Origin: Burkholderiales bacterium
GTDB lineage: Bacteria > Pseudomonadota > Gammaproteobacteria > Burkholderiales > SG8-39
Reading direction: 5' to 3'
Length of the DNA: 20,266 bases
Assembly: GCA_020846575.1 (NCBI GenBank)
Contig: JADLDQ010000100.1
Location: 1-20,266, forward strand
Shown here: positions 1-6,285 of the stretch, piece by piece
How the letters are laid out: the number at the start of each line of letters is the position of its first letter
Position numbering within the stretch: position 1 is the first letter of the stretch
Program-made: the position numbers and the translations under genes
Notes under the pieces: generated by a model
What the model was told of the DNA's origin: nothing
The model's database searches: none
Seen by the model: the letters and a program-made list of their open reading frames with translations, nothing else

Positions 1-2
1 AG

Positions 3-293
3 AAGTACCGCGGCATCCGCCCGGCCCCCGGATATCCCGCCTGTCCCGACCACACCGAGAAGGGAGCGCTGTTCGAACTGCTGGGGGCAGCGCAGATCGG
101 TATGTCGCTCACCGAGTCCTACGCGATGCTGCCGGCGGCCTCGGTCTCCGGGTTCTACCTTGCGCATCCGCAGGCACGGTACTTCGCGGTCGGCGCCGTG
201 GGCGAGGATCAGGCGACGGACTACGCGAGGCGCAAGGCGTTGAGTATCGAAGCGGCAGGACGCTGGCTCGCCGCCAACCTGGTCTCCCCCTGA
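3..293 (+). CDS. metH: Methionine synthase (cobalamin-dependent), C-terminal fragment
   Basis: This is the 3' end of a gene that starts left of the window; the first whole codon is at base 3 and the stop is TGA 291-293. The 96 visible residues match the end of the AdoMet-binding reactivation domain of cobalamin-dependent methionine synthase. They contain the RPAPGYPACPDHTEK segment, which holds the RxxxGY-type AdoMet-binding motif, then the SVSGFYLAHP segment and a final YARRKALS...RWLAANL helix, in the same order as in E. coli MetH. The enzyme moves a methyl group from methyltetrahydrofolate to homocysteine in the cytoplasm. This domain re-methylates cobalamin that has become oxidised. The C-terminus has the normal length. 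Nothing can be said about the start or its regulation from this window. Confidence 0.95.
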   Translation, partial: KYRGIRPAPGYPACPDHTEKGALFELLGAAQIGMSLTESYAMLPAASVSGFYLAHPQARYFAVGAVGEDQATDYARRKALSIEAAGRWLAANLVSP

Positions 294-355
294 TACCAGC
301 GTGGTCCGACTGGCTCTGGAAGGGGCGGCGCTTCAACCGAAACCGCATTAGCCCC

Positions 356-361
356 CATAAT
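356..361 (+). promoter_or_regulatory. Possible -10 element (CATAAT) upstream of the decarboxylase-like gene
   Basis: CATAAT lies 45 bases before the ATG at 406 in the metH-to-406 spacer and differs from TATAAT at one position. The best -35 partner is TTCAAC at 332-337 with an 18-bp spacer, matching only three of six bases. It is one of the few AT-rich patches here. It could give the next gene its own transcript, but the -35 is poor, so this is tentative. Confidence 0.3.
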
Positions 362-367
362 CCACCC

Positions 368-391
368 GCGACCCTTCCTTGCGAGGGTCGC
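368..391 (+). other. Leader hairpin next to the ribosome binding site
   Basis: GCGACCCT (368-375) pairs perfectly with AGGGTCGC (384-391) around an 8-base loop. It ends one base before the AAGGGAGG Shine-Dalgarno (393-400) of the following gene. No T-run follows, so it is a poor intrinsic terminator for metH. It may affect access to the ribosome binding site or protect the 5' end of the transcript. Confidence 0.4.
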
Positions 392-405
392 CAAGGGAGG
401 CTTGC

Positions 406-1416
406 ATGAACGCACGTGAGCACGGACGAGCCGTCGCCGAGCGCAGGCCCGAAACGGCGCGCGGCCTCTTCCCCATCGACATGGCCGTGGGAGATTACGA
501 TCGGCTGCGGCCCCTGATCGACGCCCGCGTGAAGCCTGAAGGCGTCGCGCTCAATGTCAACACGGCCTGGATCGGCGATTTCTGCGACCAGCCGGTCTAC
601 GAGGTATACGACGCCGCGGAATTCTCCCTGTCCTGGTACGTCGCCGCCCGCTGCCGCGGCGAGCCGGTCATCGCGCTGCCCGTCTTCCCGCTGCGAATGC
701 CAGTGCTGGCCTACGTGTTCTGCCGCACCGACGCGAGCTTCACGAGTCCGCGCGACCTGGCTGGCAAGCGCATCGGCGCCCCCGGCTACCGCTACACGGT
801 GAACCTGTGGCTGCGCGGCATCTTCAACGAGCACTACGGGCTCTCGCCCGGGCAGGTGACCTGGGTGACCGGCGCCCCGGAAGGCGCGGGCTTCGTGCCG
901 CCGCCGGGCATCAGGGTCGAACTGCGGCCCGGATCCAGGCCGCACGAGATGCTTCAGCGCGGCGAGGTGGACGCGATCTTCGTGCCCTCGGTTCCCCAGG
1001 CCTTCATCGACGGCGAGCCCTGGATCCGGCGCCTGTTCCGGGACGCGCGCAGCGAGATGCGAAGCCAGGTCTGCCGCACCGGGGTCATGCCCATCACCCA
1101 CACGGTGGTGATGAAGCAGTCGCTGTACGAGCGCGAACCCTGGCTCGCGCCCAGCCTCACCCGCGCCTTCATGGAATCGCAGCGCGTCTGCGACGAGCAC
1201 TTCAGGGCCGATCCGAAGCACCTGGGCTTCAGCGAGGCGATCTTCTTCTTCGAGGAGCAGCGCGCCCTCTATGGCCACTCGGCTTGGGGCCACGGCCTGA
1301 CGCCGGCCAACCGCCGGGTGGTCGAGACCTTCGTGCGCTACGCGCACGAGCAGGGCTACATCGAGCGCCGCCCGCCGATCGAGGATCTGTTCGCGCCCAA
1401 CACCCTGGGCCTCTGA
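406..1416 (+). CDS. 4,5-dihydroxyphthalate decarboxylase-like protein (periplasmic-binding-protein fold)
   Basis: This 336-residue protein resembles the Pht5/4,5-dihydroxyphthalate decarboxylase group, which shares the type 2 periplasmic-binding fold of NMT1/ABC solute-binding proteins. The N-terminal stretch FPIDMAVGDYDRLRPLIDARV is typical of this group, and FTSPRDLAGKRIGAPGYRYT is a typical lobe-hinge region. ATG 406 is chosen because AAGGGAGG lies five bases upstream. An in-frame TTG at 379 has no such site. No signal peptide is visible from residue 1, which fits a cytoplasmic enzyme rather than a transport receptor. Many proteins annotated this way have no proven decarboxylase activity, so the substrate is unknown. 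It follows metH by 112 bases with a possible promoter and a hairpin between, so it is probably not part of the metH transcript. Confidence 0.75.
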   Translation: MNAREHGRAVAERRPETARGLFPIDMAVGDYDRLRPLIDARVKPEGVALNVNTAWIGDFCDQPVYEVYDAAEFSLSWYVAARCRGEPVIALPVFPLRMPVLAYVFCRTDASFTSPRDLAGKRIGAPGYRYTVNLWLRGIFNEHYGLSPGQVTWVTGAPEGAGFVPPPGIRVELRPGSRPHEMLQRGEVDAIFVPSVPQAFIDGEPWIRRLFRDARSEMRSQVCRTGVMPITHTVVMKQSLYEREPWLAPSLTRAFMESQRVCDEHFRADPKHLGFSEAIFFFEEQRALYGHSAWGHGLTPANRRVVETFVRYAHEQGYIERRPPIEDLFAPNTLGL

Positions 1417-1448
1417 TTCCGGTTCCGAACCCGGCGGGTGGCCTGCCT

Positions 1449-1490
1449 TGCTCCGGTGGGTAGGCTCCCCTGCTCCGGTGGGTAGGCTCC
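1449..1490. repeat. Two-copy 20-bp direct repeat
   Basis: TGCTCCGGTGGGTAGGCTCC occurs at 1449-1468 and again, identically, at 1471-1490, separated by CC (22-bp period). It fills most of the gap between the decarboxylase-like gene and arfB. It could be simple slippage duplication or a pair of regulator half-sites. Confidence 0.85.
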
Positions 1491-1533
1491 GTTGCACGCC
1501 GCGCCCGGCCGCGTGGCTCGACTTCGTGACGCG

Positions 1534-1938
1534 ATGATCCGCATTCCCGACGAAGAGATCGTCTTCACGGCCACCCGCGCTCAGGGCGCAGGCGGCCAGA
1601 ACGTCAACAAGGTTTCGAACGCGGCGCAACTGCGCTTCGACATCCGCGCTTCCTCCCTGCCCGGGCCGGTGAAGGCAAGGCTGCTTTCGATGGCCGACCA
1701 GCGCGTCACCGGCGAGGGCGTGGTGGTGATCAAGGCGCAGCGGTACCGCAGCCTGGAGAAGAACCGCGAGGACGCGCTCGTCCGCCTGCGCGCGCTGGTG
1801 GCACGCGCGGCGCACGTACCGCGCGCGCGCAAGGCCACCCAACCCACCCGAAGCTCGCAGAAGAAGCGCGTTGACGAGAAGGTGAGGCGCGGGCAGGTGA
1901 AGCAGCAGCGCGGCAGGGTTCGCGGCGGGTTGGAGTGA
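1534..1938 (+). CDS. arfB: Alternative ribosome-rescue factor ArfB (YaeJ-type peptidyl-tRNA hydrolase)
   Basis: This protein of about 134 residues has the release-factor GGQ motif in the context RAQGAGGQNVNKVSNAAQLRFDI. There GGQ (about residues 20-22) catalyses peptidyl-tRNA hydrolysis. A strongly basic C-terminal tail (KKRVDEKVRRGQVKQQRGRVR) follows; in ArfB this tail enters the empty mRNA channel of stalled ribosomes. Length and domain plan match stand-alone ArfB (about 140 residues). No codon-recognition domain is present, which excludes RF1 and RF2. ATG 1534 gives MIRIPDEEI, close to the usual start of the family, but no good Shine-Dalgarno precedes it. In-frame GTG 1513 or TTG 1492 could add 7 to 14 residues. 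It acts on the ribosome in the cytoplasm and is a stand-alone housekeeping gene here. Confidence 0.9.
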   Translation: MIRIPDEEIVFTATRAQGAGGQNVNKVSNAAQLRFDIRASSLPGPVKARLLSMADQRVTGEGVVVIKAQRYRSLEKNREDALVRLRALVARAAHVPRARKATQPTRSSQKKRVDEKVRRGQVKQQRGRVRGGLE

Positions 1939-1947
1939 GGTTACAAG

Positions 1948-2071
1948 GAGCGAGGGGCTGCGCGCCCCTCGCGCTCCCGCGACTTCAGGGAAAGCTGCGC
2001 TTTCTGTGCTGCGACGAGCGAGGGGCTGCGGCCCCTCGCCCACCCCCGACTTCAGGGAAAGCTGCGCTTTC
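1948..2071. repeat. Tandem imperfect 57-bp repeat, each copy carrying hairpins (possible bidirectional terminator)
   Basis: Copy 1 (1948-2004) and copy 2 (2016-2071) each start with GAGCGAGGGGCTGCG and end with GACTTCAGGGAAAGCTGCGC followed by TTTC. Each has a perfect 8-bp hairpin, CGAGGGGC/GCCCCTCG (1951-1958 with 1964-1971; 2019-2026 with 2031-2038), and a small GAAAG/CTTTC hairpin near its end. The element lies between the converging ends of arfB and the minus-strand gene 2101-2400, where a terminator is expected. The modular build also suits a dispersed intergenic (REP-like) family. Confidence 0.8.
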
Positions 2072-2100
2072 GTGGTTGACCTCCCGCAACGAGAGCCCGT

Positions 2101-2400
2101 TCACCCCGTCTTGCCGCGATCGAGCGGCGCAGCCCGCGCGCCCGCATCGTGCTCGACGCGGTACTCGCCCTCGATCACCACCACCTCGCCCCTGCCCGGC
2201 GGCTCTCCCGGGTGGCGTGGTGTGCGGGGCGCCACGCCGCGCCCCGTGAGGCGCCGAAACCCCACGTAGATCGCGATCCCGAGCAGCGCGAATACCACAA
2301 TCCACCAGGCGACGAACAGCCCCAGCAGCGCCAGCGCGAAGGCGACCAGCAGCAGTGTGGCGCGGCCGAGCGCCTTGAGTATCTTCGTAGCCTGGGACAT
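2101..2400 (-). CDS. Small hypothetical membrane protein
   Basis: This is a 99-residue protein of unknown function. Residues of about 13-47 are almost wholly hydrophobic (34 residues, rich in L, V, A and W), long enough for one long helix or a tight two-helix hairpin. FRRLTGR follows, and then a polar, proline- and glycine-rich tail containing the segment GEVVVIEGEYRVE. The positive residues after the hydrophobic stretch suggest that the tail is cytoplasmic. The start ATG lies 16 bases after the stop of the upstream Bug binding protein on the same strand, so the two are probably co-transcribed. No strong Shine-Dalgarno is visible; translation may rely on coupling. I do not recognise a named family. 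Coding is supported by the clean membrane segment and the tight spacing. Confidence 0.7.
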   Translation of the reverse strand: MSQATKILKALGRATLLLVAFALALLGLFVAWWIVVFALLGIAIYVGFRRLTGRGVAPRTPRHPGEPPGRGEVVVIEGEYRVEHDAGARAAPLDRGKTG

Positions 2401-2416
2401 CGAAGGCAGGCTACCC

Positions 2417-3406
2417 TCACTCCAGGGGCTGGATATCGGCCGCCTTGACGATCCGGCCGACGAGATCGGATTGCCGGCGGATCAGCGCCGCGAATTCCTG
2501 GGGTGTGCTGCCGATCACGTCCAGCCCCTGCTGGTCGAGCCTGGCGCGCGTCTCGGGCAGGCTGAGAGCCTTGATGTTCGCCTCGCTGATCCGGCGCAGC
2601 AACGCCGCCGGCAGGCTCGCCGGTGCGAACAGGCCCACCCAGCTCGGCGGCGGCTCGAATCCGGGCACCGCCTCCGGCACCGCCGGCACGTCGGGAAGCC
2701 TCGGCGTACGCTGCTCGCGCACCACGGCGAGAATCCGTACCTTGCCCGCCTTCGCCTGGGGCAGCGCGACCGCGTAGATCGCAAACGCGATCGGCAGCCG
2801 GCCGGCCGCGACGTCGAGCAGACCCTGCATGCCCACCTTGTAGGGCACGTGCAGCATGTCGATACCGGTGATCTGCTTGATCTGCTCGCCGGAAAGATGG
2901 TGCTCGCTGCCGACGCCGGAGGTTCCGTAAGCGATCTTGCCCGGGTTCGCGCGGGCAAAGGCGATGAGATCTTTCAGCGTCGCGGCCGGCAGGGCAGGAC
3001 TGGCCACGATGGTGGCGACCGACTGGATCCACTGCGATATTGGCGTGAACTCCTTCTCCGGATCGAAGGGCATGCTCCTCGCCATGAAGCGCCGGATGAC
3101 CTGCGTGGACGAGCTGCCTCCCAGCAGCGTGTAGCCGTCGGGCGGCGCGCTGCGCACGAGCTCGGCCGCGACCATGCCGCCGGCGCCGGCGCGGTTGTCC
3201 ACGATCACCGGCTGCCCGAGCGTCTCCGCAAGGGGTGAGGACACGATCCTCACCATGGTGTCGCCGCTCGATCCCGGTCCGAACTGGATCACCAGGCGCA
3301 CCGGCCTGGATGGGTAGGGCTGTGCCTGCGCAAGCGCCACGGGCAGCAGCAGGGCCCACAGGGTCTGCGCAAGGATACTGCCTGTGCGACATGGGTGAGC
3401 GATCAT
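2417..3406 (-). CDS. Bug-family (tripartite tricarboxylate transporter) periplasmic binding protein
   Basis: This 329-residue protein has a clear signal peptide: a hydrophobic core LWALLLPVALA and probable cleavage after AQA (about residue 28). The mature part has Bug-family landmarks: YPSRPVRLVIQFGPGSSGDT (ligand loop, about residues 31-50), DNRAGAGG (70-77), PPDGYTLL (88-95) and a C-terminal FAALIRRQSDLVGRIVKAADI helix. These proteins bind organic acids in the periplasm and deliver them to TctAB permeases. No tctA or tctB is in the window, so this is one of the orphan receptors common in Burkholderiales. ATG 3406 starts the signal peptide; a longer in-frame extension has no protein-like sequence. 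A small membrane protein follows after 16 bases. The ligand cannot be read from the sequence. Confidence 0.93.
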   Translation of the reverse strand: MIAHPCRTGSILAQTLWALLLPVALAQAQPYPSRPVRLVIQFGPGSSGDTMVRIVSSPLAETLGQPVIVDNRAGAGGMVAAELVRSAPPDGYTLLGGSSSTQVIRRFMARSMPFDPEKEFTPISQWIQSVATIVASPALPAATLKDLIAFARANPGKIAYGTSGVGSEHHLSGEQIKQITGIDMLHVPYKVGMQGLLDVAAGRLPIAFAIYAVALPQAKAGKVRILAVVREQRTPRLPDVPAVPEAVPGFEPPPSWVGLFAPASLPAALLRRISEANIKALSLPETRARLDQQGLDVIGSTPQEFAALIRRQSDLVGRIVKAADIQPLE

Positions 3407-3925
3407 GGCATCCTCGGCTTGCCGGCTCGACACGCTGCCATGCGGCGCACGAAATGTCCAGACGACGGTCTTGTCCGCGACCTCACGAGCTCGTACGCGC
3501 CGCACGTCCGGACCGTGCCGGCACGCCCTGGACGAGCGTTCGTTGTCGGCCGCGGCATTTGGGCGTAGATTGCGTCGCCGGGTCCGGGCTGCCAGGCGCA
3601 CGCGTACCCGGGTGACGCGGCCTGGCGAAGCCGCCCGGCACGCCCGATACGTCGCTGAAGCGGGTGGCTGCGCAGATCGTGGCAGTCTGGAACGACCCCA
3701 AGATCGTGGAGTGCCTTCGCTCACAGGCTGTGGAAAACACCCTGAATTCGACCGCGGGAAACCCGCGTAGTTCACCGATTTCATGCGCCGGACTGGCAGG
3801 AGGCAGGCTTTCCCTGCGTCGCTTCAACGTGCCGGGGCACTGGACTGACCACGCACCCGGCGGGCGCAACAAGGAGCGCCGCGAGGGCGCGGCGTTCGAC
3901 GGTATCGACGAGGAGGCAGATCGCC
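3407..3925. other. 519-bp intergenic region without a convincing gene
   Basis: This gap separates the divergent starts of the Bug protein (minus) and the glutathione S-transferase (plus). Open frames cross it on both strands, but their translations are arginine-, proline- and serine-rich and have no recognisable motif. The frame from GTG 3664 is the least implausible, and it runs into the transferase start in another frame. The gap holds a possible plus-strand promoter (3543-3571), an 11-bp palindrome CACAGGCTGTG (3722-3732) and a small CGCGGG/CCCGCG hairpin (3753-3767). It presumably carries promoters for both flanking genes. Confidence 0.6.
3543..3571 (+). promoter_or_regulatory. Candidate sigma-70 promoter in the large gap
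   Basis: TTGTCG (3543-3548) and TAGATT (3566-3571) are separated by exactly 17 bp; each matches four of six consensus bases. A transcript from here would begin near 3578 and have a leader of roughly 350 bases before the transferase start at 3926, unless it makes a short RNA. Such matches also arise by chance. Confidence 0.3.
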
Positions 3926-4651
3926 ATGCGCTACGAGCTTTATTACTGGCCCGGCATCCAGGGCCGCGGTGAATTCGTGCGGCTCGCGCTCGAGGAGGCG
4001 GGCGCTGACTACCTGGACGTCGCGCGCATGCCGGAAAAGGACGGCATGGGGGTGCCGGCCTTGATGCGGTTCCTGCAGAATCCCGAGGCGAAGCGCGCAC
4101 CCTACGCACCGCCCTTCCTCAAGGCGGGAGACCTGGTGATCGCGCAGACGGCGAACATCCTGTTCTTCCTGGGCCCGCGGCTCTCGCTGGTGCCCGAAGA
4201 CGAGGCGAGCCGCCTGTGGGCGCACCAGCTGCAGCTCACCGTCATGGATTTCATCAAGGAAGCCCACGACACCCACCACCCCATCGCCAGCAGTCTGTAC
4301 TACGAGGACCAGAAGCCCGAGGCGCTGCGATGCGCGCACGATTTTGTCACCCAGCGGCTGCCCAAGTACCTCGGCTATTTTGAGCGCCTCCTGGCGCGCA
4401 ACGGCGGACAGTGGCTGGTCGGCGCGGCGCTGTCGTATGCCGACCTTTCCATGTTCCAGGTGATGGCGGGTCTGGACTATGCGTTTCCGAACGCGTTGGC
4501 GAAGCACAGGCCGGCGCACCCGGGCCTCACGTCCTTGCAGCGCCGCGTGGCCGAGCGGCCGCGCCTCGCCGCCTATCTCGCCTCGCCCCGGCGGCTGGCG
4601 TTCAGCGAGAAGGGCATCTTCCGGCACTACCCGGAACTGGACGCCTCTTGA
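3926..4651 (+). CDS. Glutathione S-transferase
   Basis: This 241-residue protein has the two-domain plan of cytosolic glutathione S-transferases. The N-terminal thioredoxin-like domain begins YELYYWPGIQGRGEFVRLAL, resembling the sigma/pi-type start in which a Tyr near residue 7 activates glutathione. The segment APPFLKAGDLVIAQTANILFFL (about residues 61-82) corresponds to the cis-Pro and glutamine/serine glutathione-binding region, here Q-T instead of the more usual Q-S. The helical C-terminal domain includes GGQWLVGAALSYADLSMFQVM, matching the conserved N-capping box region. ATG 3926 has AGGAGG nine bases upstream (3911-3916). It probably conjugates or reduces electrophiles in the cytoplasm; the substrate is unknown. 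It stands alone and its neighbour beyond the hairpins is convergent. Confidence 0.92.
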   Translation: MRYELYYWPGIQGRGEFVRLALEEAGADYLDVARMPEKDGMGVPALMRFLQNPEAKRAPYAPPFLKAGDLVIAQTANILFFLGPRLSLVPEDEASRLWAHQLQLTVMDFIKEAHDTHHPIASSLYYEDQKPEALRCAHDFVTQRLPKYLGYFERLLARNGGQWLVGAALSYADLSMFQVMAGLDYAFPNALAKHRPAHPGLTSLQRRVAERPRLAAYLASPRRLAFSEKGIFRHYPELDAS

Positions 4652-4666
4652 AATTGCCCGGATGAC

Positions 4667-4693
4667 CCGGGCCCGCAGAGCACGCGGGCCCGG
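4667..4693. terminator. GC hairpin after the glutathione S-transferase gene
   Basis: CCGGGCCCGC (4667-4676) pairs perfectly with GCGGGCCCGG (4684-4693) around a 7-base loop, 15 bases after the transferase stop. Only TT follows on the plus strand, so it is at best a terminator without a proper U-tract or an RNA-stabilising end. Confidence 0.55.
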
Positions 4694-4727
4694 TTCGCCG
4701 CCCGGATAGGAGCCGGCGTCGTTCCGC

Positions 4728-4762
4728 CGCGGGGGCGGCGGCACCGGCCCGCCGCCCCCGCG
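4728..4762. terminator. Second strong GC hairpin between convergent genes
   Basis: Bases 4728-4741 pair perfectly with 4749-4762 (14 bp, all G/C) around a 7-base loop. It lies about 35 bases beyond the stop of the minus-strand EAL gene and follows the hairpin at 4667-4693. There is no T-run on either side. Position between converging genes supports a transcription-end or mRNA-stability role. Confidence 0.55.
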
Positions 4763-4798
4763 CCGCGGTTCCCCCGCGGCCTCGATCGCCCTCGGCGT

Positions 4799-6007
4799 TC
4801 AGGCAGCCCGCAGCGCAGCCCCGTTCGATTGCGCCGCCCAGCGGCGGAACGATGCGAGGTCCATGGGAGGCGCCACGTAGTGTCCCTGGGCGCTGTCACA
4901 ACCCAGGCGTGCAAGCAACTCCCACTCGCCGTGCGTCTCCACGCCCTCGGCGACCGTCGAGATGCCGAAGCGGTTGGCCGCATCGACCAGGTCTGCGACC
5001 ATGCCCTCCCGTTGCGGCTGCAGGTCCACCCCGCCGACCAGCGAGCGGTCGATCTTCAGCTCGGTGAAGGGAATGCGCGATATCTGCTGGCCGGGGCAGA
5101 AGCCGCGGCCGTAATCGTCCAGCGACAACCCGAAACCGCACATGCGAAGCTCGGTGAGATTCTCCAGCACGATGGCACGCTGCGACATCACCGCGGCCTC
5201 GTCCACCTCGAGCACCAGCAGCTGGGGTGCGAGCCCCCAGAACTCCACGCGCCTTGCCAGCCGGTCCGCGAGGTCCGATTCGCGCAGCACCACCGGGGCG
5301 AGCTTGACCGAGACGCTTGCGGGCAACCCCGCATCGCGCCAGGCGCGGCAGGCACGCGCGGACTGCTCCAGCAGACACCAGGTGAGCGCGCCGATCAGCC
5401 CGTAGGTCTCGATGGCCGGCATGAAACCCGCGGGATCGAGCAGCCCGAGCGAGGGATGCCGCCAGCGCGCCAGGGTCTCGGCACCGGTCAGTCGGCCCGA
5501 GGCGAGGCTCACCTTGGGCTGGTACCAGGGCTCGAGCTGTCCGCCCTTCATCACGGCGACCATCTGCCGCATGCCGGCGCTGCTCTGCAGCATCGACGCG
5601 GGCGCGGTGTCGGCGGCGCCGCGCGCATGCTCGAGCGCGTTCACCAGCTTCTGCGCTGTCAGCGGCTTCTGGATCGCGCCCAGCACCACCAGGCCCTGCG
5701 CGCGGGCGCGCGCGCCCACCGACTCCAGCAGGATCGGGTCCAGGCCGCTGGTGAAGATGACCGCGGCGCTGTCCTTGAAGCGCTCGATGCCCGAGAAGAA
5801 CTCCAGCCCGCCCACGCCGGGCATGTCGAGGTCGCAGACGATCACGTCGAAACGGTGCGCGTGGCTGCGAAACACTTCCATGGTGCCGGCGCTGTCCGCC
5901 GCTTCGGTGACGCTCTTGGCGCCCATCCCGTAGAGCATGCGCACGATACAGCGCCGCTGGTACGGCTGCTCCTCGGCCACGAGGAAGCGAAGCTTCGACA
6001 AGTCCAT
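4799..6007 (-). CDS. Receiver-EAL response regulator (RocR-like), probably catalytically impaired
   Basis: This 402-residue protein has an N-terminal receiver domain (about 5-125) with acidic residues EE12-13, phospho-acceptor D59 (VIVCDLDMP), T86 and K114 (QKP). A C-terminal EAL domain follows (about 150-395). EAL residues seen are E177 (in ETL), E267, D297-D298 (LDDYG), K318 (LKIDRS), E354 (AEGVET) and Q374 (AQG). The conserved metal-binding Asn is replaced by Lys 235 (SVKLAP). The spacing matches Pseudomonas RocR closely, as I remember its numbering (offset of two). EAL domains hydrolyse c-di-GMP; loss of this Asn suggests weak or no activity, perhaps a sensor or partner role. ATG 6007 has GGGAG five bases upstream; ATG 6031 is an alternative. 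No partner kinase is adjacent. Confidence 0.88.
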   Translation of the reverse strand: MDLSKLRFLVAEEQPYQRRCIVRMLYGMGAKSVTEAADSAGTMEVFRSHAHRFDVIVCDLDMPGVGGLEFFSGIERFKDSAAVIFTSGLDPILLESVGARARAQGLVVLGAIQKPLTAQKLVNALEHARGAADTAPASMLQSSAGMRQMVAVMKGGQLEPWYQPKVSLASGRLTGAETLARWRHPSLGLLDPAGFMPAIETYGLIGALTWCLLEQSARACRAWRDAGLPASVSVKLAPVVLRESDLADRLARRVEFWGLAPQLLVLEVDEAAVMSQRAIVLENLTELRMCGFGLSLDDYGRGFCPGQQISRIPFTELKIDRSLVGGVDLQPQREGMVADLVDAANRFGISTVAEGVETHGEWELLARLGCDSAQGHYVAPPMDLASFRRWAAQSNGAALRAA

Positions 6008-6103
6008 GCCATCTCCCGTTGCGAACGTCATTGCTCCCCTGCATGCCCTTACGCAAGAGGCGTTCCAGCGCAGCCGGCGGATGCGCGAGGCGGATGCGCA
6101 TGA

Positions 6104-6109
6104 AATATT
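6104..6109 (-). promoter_or_regulatory. Possible -10 element of the EAL regulator gene
   Basis: AATATT is the only AT-rich patch in the 278-bp region upstream of the EAL regulator. It lies about 100 bases before its start and about 26 bases downstream, on the minus strand, of the inverted repeat at 6136-6154. No good -35 hexamer is present, which would fit an activator-dependent promoter. This is weak evidence. Confidence 0.2.
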
Positions 6110-6135
6110 CACGGCGCGGATGCGGGCACGCCGGC

Positions 6136-6154
6136 GTGACGTGCACTACGTCAC
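6136..6154. promoter_or_regulatory. Inverted repeat GTGACGT-N5-ACGTCAC, candidate operator
   Basis: GTGACGT (6136-6142) and ACGTCAC (6148-6154) form a perfect 7-bp inverted repeat with a 5-base spacer. A further overlapping GTCACG continues to 6156. It lies about 130 bases upstream of the EAL regulator gene and beyond the end of the Bug gene at 6286, so the only start it can serve is the EAL gene. The symmetry suits a dimeric regulator. The family is unknown; spacing does not fit CRP. Confidence 0.45.
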
Positions 6155-6285
6155 GTCACGATTCCGGCGCGCGTTGGGGATTCGGCAGCGCTGATCGGAT
6201 CGGGACGCGGAAGCGGCGCGCGGCGCACTTTGCGTCAGGGTTTCAGGGTGCGCCTTGCGGCGCCGCGGCAAGCGCGCGGAACGAG

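Noticed and set aside
109..2043. 644-residue open frame on the minus strand
   Set aside because: It runs antisense to the decarboxylase-like gene and arfB, which have clear family motifs. The translation is low-complexity and R/A/P/H-rich, as expected for a shadow frame in GC-rich DNA.
3722..3740. TGTGGAAAA as a DnaA box or origin element
   Set aside because: Only a partial match to the 9-mer, single copy, and no AT-rich unwinding region or replication gene nearby.
3664..3972. Possible small gene from GTG 3664
   Set aside because: Its first 30 residues look somewhat protein-like, but the rest is low quality. It overlaps the transferase start and has no ribosome binding site or recognisable family.
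4829..6103. 424-residue plus-strand open frame
   Set aside because: Antisense of the receiver-EAL gene, whose catalytic motifs are unmistakable.
6136..6154. Inverted repeat as a CRP/FNR site
   Set aside because: The GTGA and TCAC halves are 11 bases apart, not the 6 expected for CRP, and the FNR core TTGAT is absent.
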